Positions 43,269 through 53,387 of a stretch of DNA of 63,857 bases are shown here, in pieces. How positions within the stretch are numbered: position 1 is the stretch's first letter; each line of letters starts with the position of its first letter. The translations under genes and the position numbers were made by a program. This DNA comes from an uncultured Parabacteroides sp. (GTDB taxonomy: Bacteria > Bacteroidota > Bacteroidia > Bacteroidales > Tannerellaceae): NCBI GenBank assembly GCA_949295065.1, contig CASFJQ010000011.1, positions 1 through 63,857 of the forward strand, written 5' to 3'. The notes under the pieces were generated by a model, which saw nothing but the letters and a program-made list of their open reading frames with translations, was not told the origin of the DNA and did no database searches.

Positions 43269-44453
43269 ATGAAGAAATCTTTACTTTCACTGGCTTTCGG
43301 CACATTCGCGCTCGGAATGTCTGAATTTGGTATGATGGGTATTTTGAGTGACATTGCTTCCGACCTTGATATAAGTGTCGTAAAAGCAGGATATTTAATT
43401 TCGGCTTACTCTATAGGAGTAGCAATAGGCGCACCTTCATTGTTGTTGCTTCGTAAACAACCTTTGCGGCGTTTGATGTTGCTGCTTGCGGCAGTAATAG
43501 CTTTGGGTAATGCTATGGTGGCACTCTCTCCTAGTTTCGGATTTCTGTTAGCTGCAAGATTTGTGTCCGGTTTGCCTCATGGCGCATTTTTCGGGGCCGG
43601 TGCTATAGTCTGTTCAAAACTTGCAGATCAGGGAAAAGGAGCTTCAGCAGTTGCTGTGCTGATAGGGGGAATGACAGTTGCTAATCTTATCGGAGTTCCT
43701 GCATTTACTTTTGTATGTCATATGTTGTCGTGGCGTTTGCCTTTCGGAATAGTATCATTGATAGGTCTTGCCACATTCATTGCTATCAGATGTTGGGTTC
43801 CTGTTTTGCCTTCTTTGCCTGATACAGGATTAAAAGGACAATTCCGTTTCCTGTCGAAGCCGGCCCCATGGCTGATTTATGCCGGAGTGTTTTTCGGTCA
43901 GGCAAGTGTGTATTGTTGGATGAGCTATATTGCGCCTATAATGACTAAAGTAACAGGTTTTTCAGATGCTTCAATGACATTCATAATGATACTTGTTGGA
44001 GCGGGCATGGTGTTCGGAAACTTTTATGCCGGAAAGCTAGCTGATAAGTATTCGCCATCTATTGTGTCTGCAACAATGGCAGCAATAATGATTGTGCTGA
44101 TGCCAATGATTTATTTGTGCGCGTCGTATAAAATGCCGTCACTTATATTTGCATTCGTCGCTTCGGGTTTGCTGTTTGGACTTGGTGGTCCGTTACAGTA
44201 TCTTATAGTTCGCTATGCCAAAGGCGGAGAGATGCTCGGTGGTGCAGGAATACAAATTTCGTTCAACGTATCGAATGCCGTAGCTGCTGCTATGGGCGGC
44301 GCTGTGATTGATATGGGTTATGGATTGGCTTCTCCGGCTTTGGCGGGAGTTCCTTGTGCGGTTGTCGGTGCCGTAGCGCTATATATATTGTTTTTACAGG
44401 AAAAACACAGGAATGGCCAGTCTGTTAATATGATTCAGGTTCCGCAAGCTTAA
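43269..44453 (+). CDS. MFS transporter, AraJ-like
   Basis: 394 aa from the ATG at 43269; an upstream frame to 43218 runs over the promoter box. Twelve transmembrane helices. The start (LLSLAFGTFALGMSEFGMMG) and the motif after helix 4 (FVSGLPHGAFFGAGAIVCSK) match the AraJ/PbuE-type drug:H+ antiporter-1 group, with GNFYAGKLADKY as the motif in the second half. It probably exports a small molecule such as a sugar, nucleoside or drug; the substrate cannot be told from sequence. Single-gene unit. Confidence 0.88.
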   Translation: MKKSLLSLAFGTFALGMSEFGMMGILSDIASDLDISVVKAGYLISAYSIGVAIGAPSLLLLRKQPLRRLMLLLAAVIALGNAMVALSPSFGFLLAARFVSGLPHGAFFGAGAIVCSKLADQGKGASAVAVLIGGMTVANLIGVPAFTFVCHMLSWRLPFGIVSLIGLATFIAIRCWVPVLPSLPDTGLKGQFRFLSKPAPWLIYAGVFFGQASVYCWMSYIAPIMTKVTGFSDASMTFIMILVGAGMVFGNFYAGKLADKYSPSIVSATMAAIMIVLMPMIYLCASYKMPSLIFAFVASGLLFGLGGPLQYLIVRYAKGGEMLGGAGIQISFNVSNAVAAAMGGAVIDMGYGLASPALAGVPCAVVGAVALYILFLQEKHRNGQSVNMIQVPQA

Positions 44454-44675
44454 CATTAATTTGGCGGGCAGACCAGAAAACAAGTTGCAAGAGTTTCGCG
44501 ATAATTAAATTGAGGAGTAACTTTTTCATAAATATATCGTCATTAATTAAGATTTTCCATATGTTTGTAATTGTGTTAGTTCAAACGATTAATGAAAGTA
44601 ATATAAATGAGATTTTGCATCTTCAGTCTGGTTGGCTATGCTGAATTTGCAGAATTATGAATAAACAAAGAAAAT

Positions 44676-45203
44676 ATGCAACGTATATTTCTTACAGGCT
44701 ATATGGGTGCCGGCAAGACAACAGTAGGAAAGGAGCTTGCCGAGAAAACCGGCCTTTCTTTTATTGACCTTGATGTGTTTATTGAAGAGCGTTATCACAG
44801 AACGGTCAGCCGTTTGTTTGCCGAATATGGCGAAGACAAATTCAGAGATATAGAACGCAGGTTGCTTCACGAAGTAGCTGAGTTCGAAGATATAATAATT
44901 TCCACCGGTGGCGGAACTCCTTGTTTCTTTGACAATATGGAGTTTATGAACGCTGCCGGAAAGACAGTGTATTTGCAAGTATCGGTTGATGAGCTTGCCG
45001 CCCGTTTGGAAACTTGCCGCCATACACGTCCGGTTCTGAAGAACAGAACGGGTGAGGAGCTTAAGAACTTCATAGCAGAGAGCTTGCAAAAGAGGCTCCC
45101 TTTTTATGAAAAGGCTCAGATGATATTTCCGGCTGAGACAATGCTGACTTATGAAGACATAGGGAAGATTGTTGATGACTTGAAGGTGAAGCTGGGAATT
45201 TGA
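44676..45203 (+). CDS. aroK: Shikimate kinase
   Basis: 175 aa P-loop kinase that phosphorylates shikimate at O3 in the chorismate pathway. Walker A is GYMGAGKTTVGKELAEKTG (residues 7-25). The shikimate-binding Asp and Arg lie in FIDLDVFIEERYHRTVSRLF and EDKFRDIERRLLHEV, and the Walker B-like glycine block is STGGGTPCFF. The lid region carries RHTRPVLKNR. Length is normal and all key residues are present. Confidence 0.95.
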   Translation: MQRIFLTGYMGAGKTTVGKELAEKTGLSFIDLDVFIEERYHRTVSRLFAEYGEDKFRDIERRLLHEVAEFEDIIISTGGGTPCFFDNMEFMNAAGKTVYLQVSVDELAARLETCRHTRPVLKNRTGEELKNFIAESLQKRLPFYEKAQMIFPAETMLTYEDIGKIVDDLKVKLGI

Positions 45204-45290
45204 GATGACAAGTTGACGAGTTGACAAGTATTTAAGTAATACCTTATGTCTGTTTCCTTGTATCTGAAACCTTGTCCCCTTGTCTCTAAA
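45203..45290. repeat. Intergenic CTTGTCAAC-word repeat
   Basis: Left arm GACAAGTTGACGAGTTGACAA; right arm CCTTGTATCTGAAACCTTGT, CCCCTTGTCTC. It lies between aroK and the alanine dehydrogenase-like gene. The centre word CTTGTATCTGAA(G/A)CC recurs near 46868, 54796 and 56545. Confidence 0.7.
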
Positions 45291-45319
45291 TTATAAACAT
45301 AATAAATCTCTATAATATC

Positions 45320-46510
45320 ATGATATCAAACCTTGAATCGAATATTCCTCAGGAACTTCTGAAAGAACTTGGAAGAGCAGGCGGACGGCTGTGGATTGGC
45401 ATTCCTCGTGAAATCCGTCGTGGAGAGCAGCGCCTTGCGCTTACGCCCGAAGCCGTTGAGATATTAGTTATGGCAGGTCATAAGGTGTGGGTTGAAACAG
45501 ATGCCGGCTTGGGAATAAGCTATTCGGACAACCATTATTCCGAGGCAGGAGCAGAGATTGTTTCCAGTCCGGCAGAAGTATATCAGGCAGATATTATCCT
45601 GAAAATACTTCCTCCTACGCTTCAGGAAGTTGCAATGATGAAACCGCGAACGACTCTTTTTTCTTTCGTGCAGCCACGACTGATCAGTCAGGAAATATTA
45701 GCCATGATGTCCGCAAAAAGGATAAATGCCGTTGCCTATGAGCTGCTGAAGGATAACAGACAGAAATCGCCGGTGCTGAATATTATTTCCGAGATTGAAG
45801 GAACTGCGGCAATAACTGTAGCTGCCGATTTGCTGAGCAACACTCATGGTGGCAAGGGTATATTGCTTGGCGGAATACCCGGCGTGTCGCCGACTGAGGT
45901 TGTGATAGTCGGTGCCGGACATGCCGGAACTGTGGCGGCTCGTGCAGCCTTGGCTCTTGGAGCGTCTGTAAAGGTATTTGACAATGATATTAACAATCTT
46001 CGCACGATACAAACTGTGCTGGGTCACGGACTTTTCACCTCAAATTTCCATCCTCATGTGCTTCATAATGCTCTTTGTACTGCAGATGTGGTGATAGGAG
46101 CCATGCGATATATCGATTCGGCAAAACATTATGTCGTTGCTGAGGAATTGATAAGCCGAATGAAACGTGGTTCGCTGATTATTGACCTGAGAATAAGCCA
46201 GGGCGGATGCTTTGAAACGACTTGTGACCTGCCTGCGGATGCTCCGGAAGTGTTTGAGCAGTATGGAGTGCTTCACTATTGCCGCCCTAATATCAGTAAT
46301 CAGGTGGCACGTACAGCTTCTATGGCATTGAGCAATGTTTTTGTTCCTCTGTTTCTTGAGTTGGGAGATTATAGTTCCATCCAGAATTGTGCCAAATCTG
46401 ATGATGGATTCAAGAGCGGTATATATATGTATGCCGGAAAACTGGTGAACGATTATGTGGCTTCATTCTTTAATTTGAGGGCAAATAATATTGATATATT
46501 TATGCTGTGA
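45320..46510 (+). CDS. Alanine dehydrogenase-like protein
   Basis: 396 aa of the alanine dehydrogenase / transhydrogenase PntA family. The N-terminal domain starts GIPREIRRGEQRLALTPEAV and continues GHKVWVETDAGLGISYSD. The Rossmann segment is VVIVGAGHAGTVAARAALAL (about residues 195-214), with acidic FDND after the second strand, which favours NAD. It converts alanine to pyruvate and ammonia or a related reaction. The C-terminal 40 residues (IQNCAKSDDGFKSGIYMYAG) are a Bacteroidetes-type extension. Some positions differ from well-known Ald proteins, so the true substrate is not certain. Confidence 0.82.
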   Translation: MISNLESNIPQELLKELGRAGGRLWIGIPREIRRGEQRLALTPEAVEILVMAGHKVWVETDAGLGISYSDNHYSEAGAEIVSSPAEVYQADIILKILPPTLQEVAMMKPRTTLFSFVQPRLISQEILAMMSAKRINAVAYELLKDNRQKSPVLNIISEIEGTAAITVAADLLSNTHGGKGILLGGIPGVSPTEVVIVGAGHAGTVAARAALALGASVKVFDNDINNLRTIQTVLGHGLFTSNFHPHVLHNALCTADVVIGAMRYIDSAKHYVVAEELISRMKRGSLIIDLRISQGGCFETTCDLPADAPEVFEQYGVLHYCRPNISNQVARTASMALSNVFVPLFLELGDYSSIQNCAKSDDGFKSGIYMYAGKLVNDYVASFFNLRANNIDIFML

Positions 46511-46917
46511 TATTTATCCTTCTAGTTACTACTATCATGCGTAAGCTTATCTGATAGAAACTGTATGAAGAAGTTGGCAACTGTCAATTACTCAATGTGT
46601 AATAAAAATATTTGAATAAAATACGAACTATTTCAGAAGGTATAAGTGTAAAATATAGACTTTATTTGCCTGAGTTATTGTCTGTTGTGAATCTTAAGCT
46701 GTTTATCCAGATATTTTCCCCAATAATTTAACAAATCAAACTCTTGAACAAATTTGAATTTGTAAAGTTTATTTTATTAATTTGCCATTATTATTTACAG
46801 GCACTTTACAAGTGACAGGGCTATAAGTAGAGCAGATTGTTATAATCTGATATTTTCCTTGTTTTCTTGTATCTGAAGCCTTGTCAACTATAATTAAAGC
46901 ATATTAAATATAATATC
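46511..46917. other. 407-bp spacer upstream of korA
   Basis: No gene seen. Contains a small hairpin CACTTTACAAGTG (46802-46814) and, at 46858-46893, a single right arm of the CTTGTATCTGAAGCC-TTGTCAAC repeat ending about 25 nt before the korA ATG. The promoter of korAB is presumably here, but no clear TAnnTTTG box was found. Confidence 0.4.
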
Positions 46918-48774
46918 ATGACAGAACAGACAAAAGTAACAACATTGGAAAAGGTTGTAATTCGTTTTTCCGGAGACTCCGGAGACGGAATGCAGTTGAC
47001 CGGAACAATCTTTTCAAATCTGTCGGCAATTTTCGGAAATGAAATCTCGACATTCCCGGATTATCCGGCAGAAGTGCGTGCCCCACAGGGAACACTTAGT
47101 GGCGTATCAGGTTTCCAAGTTCATCTAGGTTCGAGAAAGATATTCACTCCTGGTGACAAGGCTGACGTTCTTGTAGCAATGAACCCGGCAGCCTTGAAGG
47201 TTAATGTGAAGAATCTGAAACCGAATGCTATTGTCTTGATTGATACTGATTCATTCCAGAAGAGTGATTTGGAAAAGGCTCAGTTCACAACAGACGAACC
47301 ATTCAAGGAACTTGGTCTTACAGGTGTTCAGGTTGTTGCTGCTCCTATATCAACAATGGTTAAGGACGGACTGGTTGAATTTGGATTGGACAACAAGTCT
47401 GCATTGCGTTGCAAGAATATGTTCGCACTTGGACTTGTATGCTGGTTGTTCGAACGTCCGTTGGAAGAAGCAATGCATATGCTTCAGAATAAGTTTGCCA
47501 AGAAACCTGTAATTGCTCAGGCAAATATCAAGGCTCTTACAGACGGTTATAACTATGGCCATAACATCCATGCATCAGTTTCAACTTATCGTATTGAAAG
47601 CAAGAAAGCTAAACCAGGTATATATACAGATGTAAACGGTAACAAGGCTACTTCATACGGTCTTATAGCTGCAGCTGAAAAAGCCGGCTTGAGATTGTTC
47701 CTCGGCAGTTATCCTATTACTCCTGCAACAGATATCCTTCATGAATTGTCAAAGAGAAAAGACCTTGGTGTAATCACTGTGCAGGCTGAAGATGAAATTG
47801 CCGGTGTATGTACATCAATAGGTGCAAGTTTTGCAGGTTGTCTTGCTGCTACTTCAACTTCAGGTCCAGGTCTTGCATTGAAGAGCGAAGCTATCGGTTT
47901 GGCTGTTATCGCCGAAGTTCCTCTTGTAGTAATTGATGTTCAGCGTGGTGGCCCGTCAACAGGTATGCCAACCAAATCAGAACAGACAGACTTGATGCAG
48001 GCATTATACGGACGTAACGGTGAATGTCCGGCTGTTGTGGTTGCCGCTGCAACTCCGACAGACTGTTTCGATATGGCATTCTGGGCAGGTAAGCTTGCTG
48101 TTGAACATATGACACCTGTAATTCTTCTTACAGATGCATTTATTGCCAACGGTTCTTCTGCATGGAGATTGCCTGATTTGGAAGATTATCCGGAAATCAA
48201 ACCTAATTACGTATGTAATTACAAGGGTGACAAACCTTGGAAACCATATCGCCGTGATTTGGAAAGCATGGTTCGTTATTGGGCTGTTCCTGGAATGGAA
48301 GGTTTCACACACCGCCTTGGAGGTTTGGAAAAAGACTATGATACAAGTGCTATCTCAACAGACCCTGCAAACCACCAGAAAATGGTTCGTACACGTCAGG
48401 AAAAGATTGACAGAGTTGCTGATTATATTCCTAATGTTGAGGTTTTGGGTGATGAAGATGCAGACTTGCTGATTGTAGGTTGGGGCGGAACATACGGTCA
48501 TTTGTATGAAGCAATGGAAACTATGCACGAACAGGGCAAGAAAGTTGCTTTCGCTCATTTCAGATTCATCAATCCGCTGCCTAAGAATACTGTTGAAGTG
48601 CTTAAGAAATATCCGAAGGTTGTTGTTGCTGAACAGAATAACGGTCAGTTTGCAAACTACCTTAGAAGTAAGGTGGATGATTTCAATCCTTATAAAGTGG
48701 ACCGCGTGGAAGGTCAGCCTTTCGTAGTTGCCGGTCTGGTTGAAGAATTTACTAAAATATTGAAGGAGGCATAA
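46918..48774 (+). CDS. korA: 2-oxoacid:acceptor oxidoreductase, fused gamma-alpha subunit
   Basis: 618 aa. The gamma domain (about residues 10-190) shows RFSGDSGDGMQLTG and TFPDYPAEVRAPQGTLSGVS; the alpha pyrimidine-binding domain follows (from about 235: LGSYPITPATDILHELSKRK, QAEDEIAGVCTSIGASFAG, SGPGLALKSEAIGLA). With the KorB subunit it oxidises 2-oxoglutarate (or a related 2-oxoacid) with CoA to acyl-CoA, reducing ferredoxin, or runs in reverse for reductive carboxylation. The substrate 2-oxoglutarate is the common annotation in Bacteroides, where it makes 2-oxoglutarate from succinyl-CoA. The stop is 3 nt before korB. Confidence 0.93.
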   Translation: MTEQTKVTTLEKVVIRFSGDSGDGMQLTGTIFSNLSAIFGNEISTFPDYPAEVRAPQGTLSGVSGFQVHLGSRKIFTPGDKADVLVAMNPAALKVNVKNLKPNAIVLIDTDSFQKSDLEKAQFTTDEPFKELGLTGVQVVAAPISTMVKDGLVEFGLDNKSALRCKNMFALGLVCWLFERPLEEAMHMLQNKFAKKPVIAQANIKALTDGYNYGHNIHASVSTYRIESKKAKPGIYTDVNGNKATSYGLIAAAEKAGLRLFLGSYPITPATDILHELSKRKDLGVITVQAEDEIAGVCTSIGASFAGCLAATSTSGPGLALKSEAIGLAVIAEVPLVVIDVQRGGPSTGMPTKSEQTDLMQALYGRNGECPAVVVAAATPTDCFDMAFWAGKLAVEHMTPVILLTDAFIANGSSAWRLPDLEDYPEIKPNYVCNYKGDKPWKPYRRDLESMVRYWAVPGMEGFTHRLGGLEKDYDTSAISTDPANHQKMVRTRQEKIDRVADYIPNVEVLGDEDADLLIVGWGGTYGHLYEAMETMHEQGKKVAFAHFRFINPLPKNTVEVLKKYPKVVVAEQNNGQFANYLRSKVDDFNPYKVDRVEGQPFVVAGLVEEFTKILKEA

Positions 48775-48777
48775 AAG

Positions 48778-49794
48778 ATGGTAGCAGAAGAATTAAAATA
48801 TTTACCGAAAGATTATAAAAGTGACCAGTATGTTCGCTGGTGTCCGGGTTGTGGCGACCATGCCGTTTTGAACTGCCTGCACAAGGCTATGGCAGAAGTG
48901 GGCGTTGCACCTCACAATATGGCTGTGATTTCAGGTATCGGCTGTTCTTCACGTTTGCCATATTATATGAATACATACGGATTCCACACTATCCACGGTC
49001 GTGGTGCGGCTATTGCAACAGGTGTGAAAACAGCACGTCCGGATTTGAGCGTTTGGTTGATTACAGGTGATGGCGACTGCCTTGCAATCGGTGGTAACCA
49101 TTTCATCCATGCTGTACGCCGTAATGTGGATTTGAACATTGTTCTTTTCAATAATAAAATCTATGGTTTGACTAAGGGACAGTATTCTCCGACTTCAGAC
49201 CGTGGTTTCGTCTCAAAGAGTTCTCCATACGGAACAGTTGAAGATCCGTTTATCCCTGCTGAATTGGCTTTGGGTGCACGTGGTAATTTCTTTGCCCGTG
49301 CAATCGATGTTGATTTGAAAAATACAACAGATATCCTTGCTGCTTCAGCTCGCCACAAAGGTGCTTCTGTAACTGAAGTCCTTGTAAACTGTGTTATCTT
49401 CAACAACGGTATCCACAAACAGATTACCGACAAGGAATTCCGTGCTGAACGTACAATATTCCTCCGTCATGGCGAAAAGATGATTTATGGAGCCAACAAT
49501 GATAAAGGTATTGTTTTGGACGGATTGAAATTGAAGTCAGTTACAATCGGTCAGGATGGTTATACTTTGGATGACGTTCTGGTTCATGACGCACATTGCA
49601 AGGACAATACTTTGCATATGATGCTGGCAATGATGAGCGGCGATATGCCTGTGGCTCTTGGCGTAATCCGCGATGTTGAAGCTCCGACTTATGATGAGTC
49701 AGTTCATCAGCAGCTTGCTGACGTGCAGCAGAAAATGCCTAACCGCACTCTTAAGGAATTCCTTTTGAGCGGTGAAACTTGGGAAATAAAATAA
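48778..49794 (+). CDS. korB: 2-oxoacid:ferredoxin oxidoreductase beta subunit
   Basis: 338 aa TPP-binding subunit. The cysteines for the 4Fe-4S cluster begin in RWCPGCGDHAVLNCL, with further Cys in ISGIGCSSRLPYY and a later one near LVNCVIFNNG. The TPP/Mg site is ITGDGDCLAIGGNHFIHAVR with the NNKIYGLTKGQYSPTS loop. Tight coupling to korA (3-nt gap) marks a two-gene operon. In these anaerobes it links central carbon metabolism and ferredoxin, and so indirectly the fumarate-reducing branch encoded just downstream. Confidence 0.95.
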   Translation: MVAEELKYLPKDYKSDQYVRWCPGCGDHAVLNCLHKAMAEVGVAPHNMAVISGIGCSSRLPYYMNTYGFHTIHGRGAAIATGVKTARPDLSVWLITGDGDCLAIGGNHFIHAVRRNVDLNIVLFNNKIYGLTKGQYSPTSDRGFVSKSSPYGTVEDPFIPAELALGARGNFFARAIDVDLKNTTDILAASARHKGASVTEVLVNCVIFNNGIHKQITDKEFRAERTIFLRHGEKMIYGANNDKGIVLDGLKLKSVTIGQDGYTLDDVLVHDAHCKDNTLHMMLAMMSGDMPVALGVIRDVEAPTYDESVHQQLADVQQKMPNRTLKEFLLSGETWEIK

Positions 49795-49832
49795 TTTAAG
49801 TTGAGCTTTGACCGACTTCAAGGTTGGTGAGG

Positions 49833-49895
49833 CTATAGAGACGAGTTGGCAAGGATATTAATATATATCCATTGTCAACTCGTCAACTTGTCTCT
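49833..49895. repeat. Intergenic CTTGTCAAC-word hairpin
   Basis: GAGACGAGTTGGCAAGGATAT and ATATCCATTGTCAACTCG, then TCAACTTGTCTC, form a stem around a short AT-rich loop. It sits between convergent korB and the flavin-binding protein gene and is a plausible terminator. Confidence 0.75.
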
Positions 49896-49900
49896 TGGCA

Positions 49901-50374
49901 TCATTTTTTGTGAGGAGCACCAAATTCCTTACAAGTAACTTCGTCGAGTTTTACTTTCCAGATTTTTACGTTACGTACAGCAGGAGCTCCATATTTGAAT
50001 TCTTTGTCCGAATACTGTTTCATTATAATGTTGAGGGCTTCTTCTTTTTTGTCGAAATCCTCTTCATATTCAACCTTTCCCCAGCTGATTACACTTTTTG
50101 AACGCATACGGTAGCTACAAGCAACTTCGGGATGCTGGAAAATAAGCTCGTGGTCGGTGCTGAATGTTATGCAAACTCTTGGATTTCGTGAAAGGATGGA
50201 AATGCTGCGTCCTTCCTGAGCGGAATGAAGATATACAACTCCGTCCTCGTAGCCGAAGTTCATCGGAATAACATAAGGCGTTCCGTCGGTATCGGCCATA
50301 CCAACGAAACAGATATCACATTTTCTGATTATAGAATCAATTAATTCCTGATTTTCGTGTATGAGTGTTTTCAT
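49901..50374 (-). CDS. Pyridoxamine 5'-phosphate oxidase-like flavin-binding protein
   Basis: 157 aa split-barrel protein. The N-terminal helix contains ELIDSIIRKCDICFVGMADT, followed by the barrel strands GTPYVIPMNFGYEDGVVYLH and SAQEGRSISILSRNPRVCIT, typical of the small FMN/haem-binding group (including Nim-like proteins of Bacteroides). Later SVISWGKVEYEEDFDKKEEA completes the family pattern. It probably binds FMN and acts as a reductase of unknown substrate. Similarity to NimA-type nitroimidazole reductases is at fold level only; I make no resistance claim. Confidence 0.82.
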   Translation of the reverse strand: MKTLIHENQELIDSIIRKCDICFVGMADTDGTPYVIPMNFGYEDGVVYLHSAQEGRSISILSRNPRVCITFSTDHELIFQHPEVACSYRMRSKSVISWGKVEYEEDFDKKEEALNIIMKQYSDKEFKYGAPAVRNVKIWKVKLDEVTCKEFGAPHKK

Positions 50375-50513
50375 CTCTGATAAATATTAGTTACTATTGG
50401 AAAAACCAGTGCAAGTTATAAAAAAAACAGAATAAAGAGCGTGTTTTTTCCCCGAACTTATGGCTTGATAAAAGATTGAAGACATTTAAAGAAATATTTC
50501 TTTATTCTATTGC

Positions 50514-50540
50514 TTGAATTATAGATTTAGCATACCTTTG
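50514..50540 (+). promoter_or_regulatory. Promoter of the frdCAB operon
   Basis: TTG (50514-50516), 16 nt, then TACCTTTG (50533-50540), a clear TAnnTTTG box. Leader to the frdC ATG is about 65 nt. The -33 spacing is a little short. Confidence 0.6.
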
Positions 50541-50605
50541 CATTTATTAAACGTATTGTGTCTGATAATTTTTTAACACAATTAAATAACTTAATTTATT
50601 ATCTT

Positions 50606-51298
50606 ATGTGGTTACTTAATTCTTCTATTGGAAGGAAACTGGTAATGAGTATTTCCGGTCTCTTCCTTATTCTGTTTTTATTGTTCCACCTGTCGATGAA
50701 CATTGCGGCAGTATTTTCAGGAGAAGCATACAACTTGGTATGTTCTTTGTTGGGAGCAAACTGGTATGCTGTGGCTGCGACATTGGTTTTGGCTGCAGGT
50801 GTAGTTGTTCACTTTGTTTATGCATGGTTGCTTACAGTGCAGAACCGTAAGGCTCGCGGTAATGACCGTTATGCATTGAACTCACGTCCGAAAGGCGTTG
50901 AATGGGCATCACAGAACATGTTTGTGTTGGGTTTGATCGTGATTCTTTTCATGGTTCTTCACTTCTCACAGTTCTGGTATAAGATGATGTTCGCTGAATT
51001 GATCGGCCATCACGAAGTGGCTCTTGGTTCTGCTATGGTTTCTCCTCAGGACGGCGCAGCATTCATCAACTATTACTTCCAGGGTAACATTGTAATCACT
51101 GTACTTTATTTGGTATGGTATGCAGCATTGTGGTTCCACTTGACACACGGTTTCTGGTCAGCAATCCACACTTTGGGCTGGAGCAACACAATCTGGATGA
51201 ACCGTTGGGAATGCATCTCTAAATGGGTTGCTACAATCATCTGCGGTGCATTTGCTGTGATTACAATTATATTCTATTTGAATGGAGTAGGAGCGTAA
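50606..51298 (+). CDS. frdC: Fumarate reductase / succinate dehydrogenase cytochrome b subunit
   Basis: 230 aa from the ATG at 50606. A GTG frame start 16 codons upstream overlaps the leader and does not fit the family. Five transmembrane helices. The start WLLNSSIGRKLVMSISGLFL and His-containing helices (LLFHLSMNIAAVF, VHFVYAWLL, MVLHFSQFWYKM, WFHLTHGFWSAIHTLGW) provide the axial ligands for two b haems, as in the Wolinella/Bacteroides type of quinol:fumarate reductase. It anchors FrdAB to the membrane and takes electrons from menaquinol. First gene of the operon. Confidence 0.93.
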   Translation: MWLLNSSIGRKLVMSISGLFLILFLLFHLSMNIAAVFSGEAYNLVCSLLGANWYAVAATLVLAAGVVVHFVYAWLLTVQNRKARGNDRYALNSRPKGVEWASQNMFVLGLIVILFMVLHFSQFWYKMMFAELIGHHEVALGSAMVSPQDGAAFINYYFQGNIVITVLYLVWYAALWFHLTHGFWSAIHTLGWSNTIWMNRWECISKWVATIICGAFAVITIIFYLNGVGA

Positions 51299-51300
51299 AT

Positions 51301-51405
51301 TTTAAGTTTATAAGTTTATAAGTTTGTAAGTTTTTGAGTTTGATATAAAACTCATAAGCGAAAAACTTAAGAACTTAAAAACTAAAAAACTAAAAAACTA
51401 AAAAC
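51301..51405. repeat. Foldable AAGTTTATAAG / AACTTAAAAAC spacer between frdC and frdA
   Basis: AAGTTTATAAG words (51304-51341) are followed, after GATATA, by the complementary AAACTC and AAAAACTTAAGAACTTAAAA words up to the frdA start. The core AAGTTTTTGAGTTT-GATATA-AAACTC...AAAAACTT can fold. The same arm words flank the inserted gene between frdA and frdB. Confidence 0.7.
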
Positions 51406-51407
51406 AT

Positions 51408-53351
51408 ATGACTCAGATAAATTCAAAAATCCCTCAGGGCCCTTTGGCTGAGAAGTGGAAAAATTATAAAGATCACCAGAAATTGGTGAACCCGGCAAAT
51501 AAACGCCGTTTGGATATCATCGTTGTTGGTACAGGTTTGGCTGGTGCATCAGCTGCTGCATCATTGGCAGAAATGGGATTCAACGTGTTGAACTTCTGTA
51601 TTCAGGACTCTCCACGTCGTGCTCACTCAATTGCTGCACAGGGTGGTATCAATGCTGCTAAGAACTATCAGAATGATGGTGACTCAATTTACCGTTTGTT
51701 CTATGATACAATCAAGGGTGGTGACTACCGTGCACGTGAAGCAAACGTATATCGTTTGGCTGAAGTGTCAAATTCTATCATCGACCAGTGCGTAGCTCAG
51801 GGTGTTCCTTTCGCTCGTGAATATGGTGGTTTGTTGGATAACCGTTCATTCGGTGGTGCTCAGGTATCGCGTACGTTCTATGCCCGCGGTCAGACCGGTC
51901 AGCAGTTGCTTTTGGGTGCTTATTCTGCATTGAGCCGCCAGATTGGTTTGGGTAAAGTTAAGATGTACACTCGTCACGAAATGTTGGACGTTGTTAAAAT
52001 TGACGGTCGTGCTCGTGGTATCATCGCTCGTAACTTGGTTACAGGTGCTATCGAACGTTATGCTGCTCACGCAGTAGTTGTTGCAACAGGTGGTTATGTA
52101 AATACATTCTTCTTGTCAACAAACGCTATGGCATCAAACGGTTCTGCAGCATGGCAGTGCTACAAGAAAGGTGCATACTTCGCAAACCCATGTATGGTTC
52201 AGATTCACCCAACTTGTATCCCTGTTAAAGGTGACTATCAGTCAAAATTGACTTTGATGTCAGAATCTTTGCGTAACGATGGTCGTATCTGGGTTCCTAA
52301 GAAACTTGAAGATGCAAAAGCATTGCAGGCTGGAACTAAGAAAGGTAAAGATATTCCTGAAGAAGACCGTGACTACTACTTGGAACGTCGTTATCCTGCA
52401 TTCGGTAACTTGGTTCCTCGTGACGTTGCATCACGTGCTGCTAAAGAACGTTGTGACGCTGGTTTCGGTGTAAACAACACAGGTTTGGCTGTATTCCTTG
52501 ACTTCTCTGACGCTATCAAACGTCTTGGTAAGGATGTGGTTAAACAGAAATATGGTAACTTGTTCGATATGTACGAAGAAATTACCAACGATGATCCATA
52601 TGAAACTCCAATGATGATCTATCCTGCATTGCACTATTCAATGGGTGGTCTTTGGGTTGACTATGAATTGCAGACTTCTATTCCTGGTTTGTTCGCTATT
52701 GGTGAAGCTAACTTCTCTGACCACGGTGCTAACCGTTTGGGTGCATCTGCATTGATGCAGGGATTGGCTGACGGTTACTTCGTATTGCCATATACAATCC
52801 AGAACTATCTTGCAGACCAGATTCAGGTTCCTCGTTTCAGCACAGACCTTCCGGAATTTGTTGAAGCTGAAAAAGCTATCAAGGCTCGTATCCAGAAGTT
52901 GATGAGCATTAAGGGTAAAGAATCTGTAGATTCAATCCACCGCAAACTTGGTCATATTATGTGGGAACATATCGGTATGGCTCGTGATGAAAAAGGTTTG
53001 CAGGAAGCTATCGAAATGTTGAAAGACTTGAAGAAGGAATTCTGGAGCAATGTATATGTTCCTGGTGATCCGGAAAACTTGAATGTCGAATTGGAAAAAG
53101 CTTTGCGTTTGGCTGACTTTATCGAAATCGGTACTTTGATGGCTCGTGATGCTTTGAACCGTGCTGAATCTTGTGGTGGTCACTTCCGTACAGAACACCA
53201 GACTGAAGAAGGTGAAGCATTGCGCCACGACGACAAGTTCATGTATGTAGCTTGTTGGGAATATCAGGGTGAAGACAAAGAACCTGTTATGCTCAAGGAA
53301 GATTTGAACTATGAGTTTGTGGTTCCTCAGACACGTAATTACAAAAAGTAA
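51408..53351 (+). CDS. frdA: Fumarate reductase / succinate dehydrogenase flavoprotein subunit
   Basis: 647 aa. The FAD dinucleotide fold is [20 protein letters not shown] (about residues 32-51) and the flavin-linking His region is [20 protein letters not shown] ([11 protein letters not shown], about 75-85). Active-site segments [31 protein letters not shown] and the C-terminal [12 protein letters not shown] and [19 protein letters not shown] are complete. It reduces fumarate to succinate, the terminal step of anaerobic respiration in these bacteria. Codon use is strongly biased towards a few codons, as expected for a highly expressed gene. Confidence 0.97.
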   Translation: MTQINSKIPQGPLAEKWKNYKDHQKLVNPANKRRLDIIVVGTGLAGASAAASLAEMGFNVLNFCIQDSPRRAHSIAAQGGINAAKNYQNDGDSIYRLFYDTIKGGDYRAREANVYRLAEVSNSIIDQCVAQGVPFAREYGGLLDNRSFGGAQVSRTFYARGQTGQQLLLGAYSALSRQIGLGKVKMYTRHEMLDVVKIDGRARGIIARNLVTGAIERYAAHAVVVATGGYVNTFFLSTNAMASNGSAAWQCYKKGAYFANPCMVQIHPTCIPVKGDYQSKLTLMSESLRNDGRIWVPKKLEDAKALQAGTKKGKDIPEEDRDYYLERRYPAFGNLVPRDVASRAAKERCDAGFGVNNTGLAVFLDFSDAIKRLGKDVVKQKYGNLFDMYEEITNDDPYETPMMIYPALHYSMGGLWVDYELQTSIPGLFAIGEANFSDHGANRLGASALMQGLADGYFVLPYTIQNYLADQIQVPRFSTDLPEFVEAEKAIKARIQKLMSIKGKESVDSIHRKLGHIMWEHIGMARDEKGLQEAIEMLKDLKKEFWSNVYVPGDPENLNVELEKALRLADFIEIGTLMARDALNRAESCGGHFRTEHQTEEGEALRHDDKFMYVACWEYQGEDKEPVMLKEDLNYEFVVPQTRNYKK

Positions 53352-53387
53352 GTTTGTAAGTTTATAAGTTTTTGAGTTTTTAAGTTT
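53352..53387. repeat. Left arm of inverted repeat around the four-helix-bundle gene
   Basis: AAGTTTATAAGTTTTTGAG words fill the whole space between the frdA stop and the inserted start codon. TTGAGTTTTTAAGTT (53372-53386) is the exact complement of AACTTAAAAACTCAA (53759-53773); similarity continues beyond with mismatches. Confidence 0.85.
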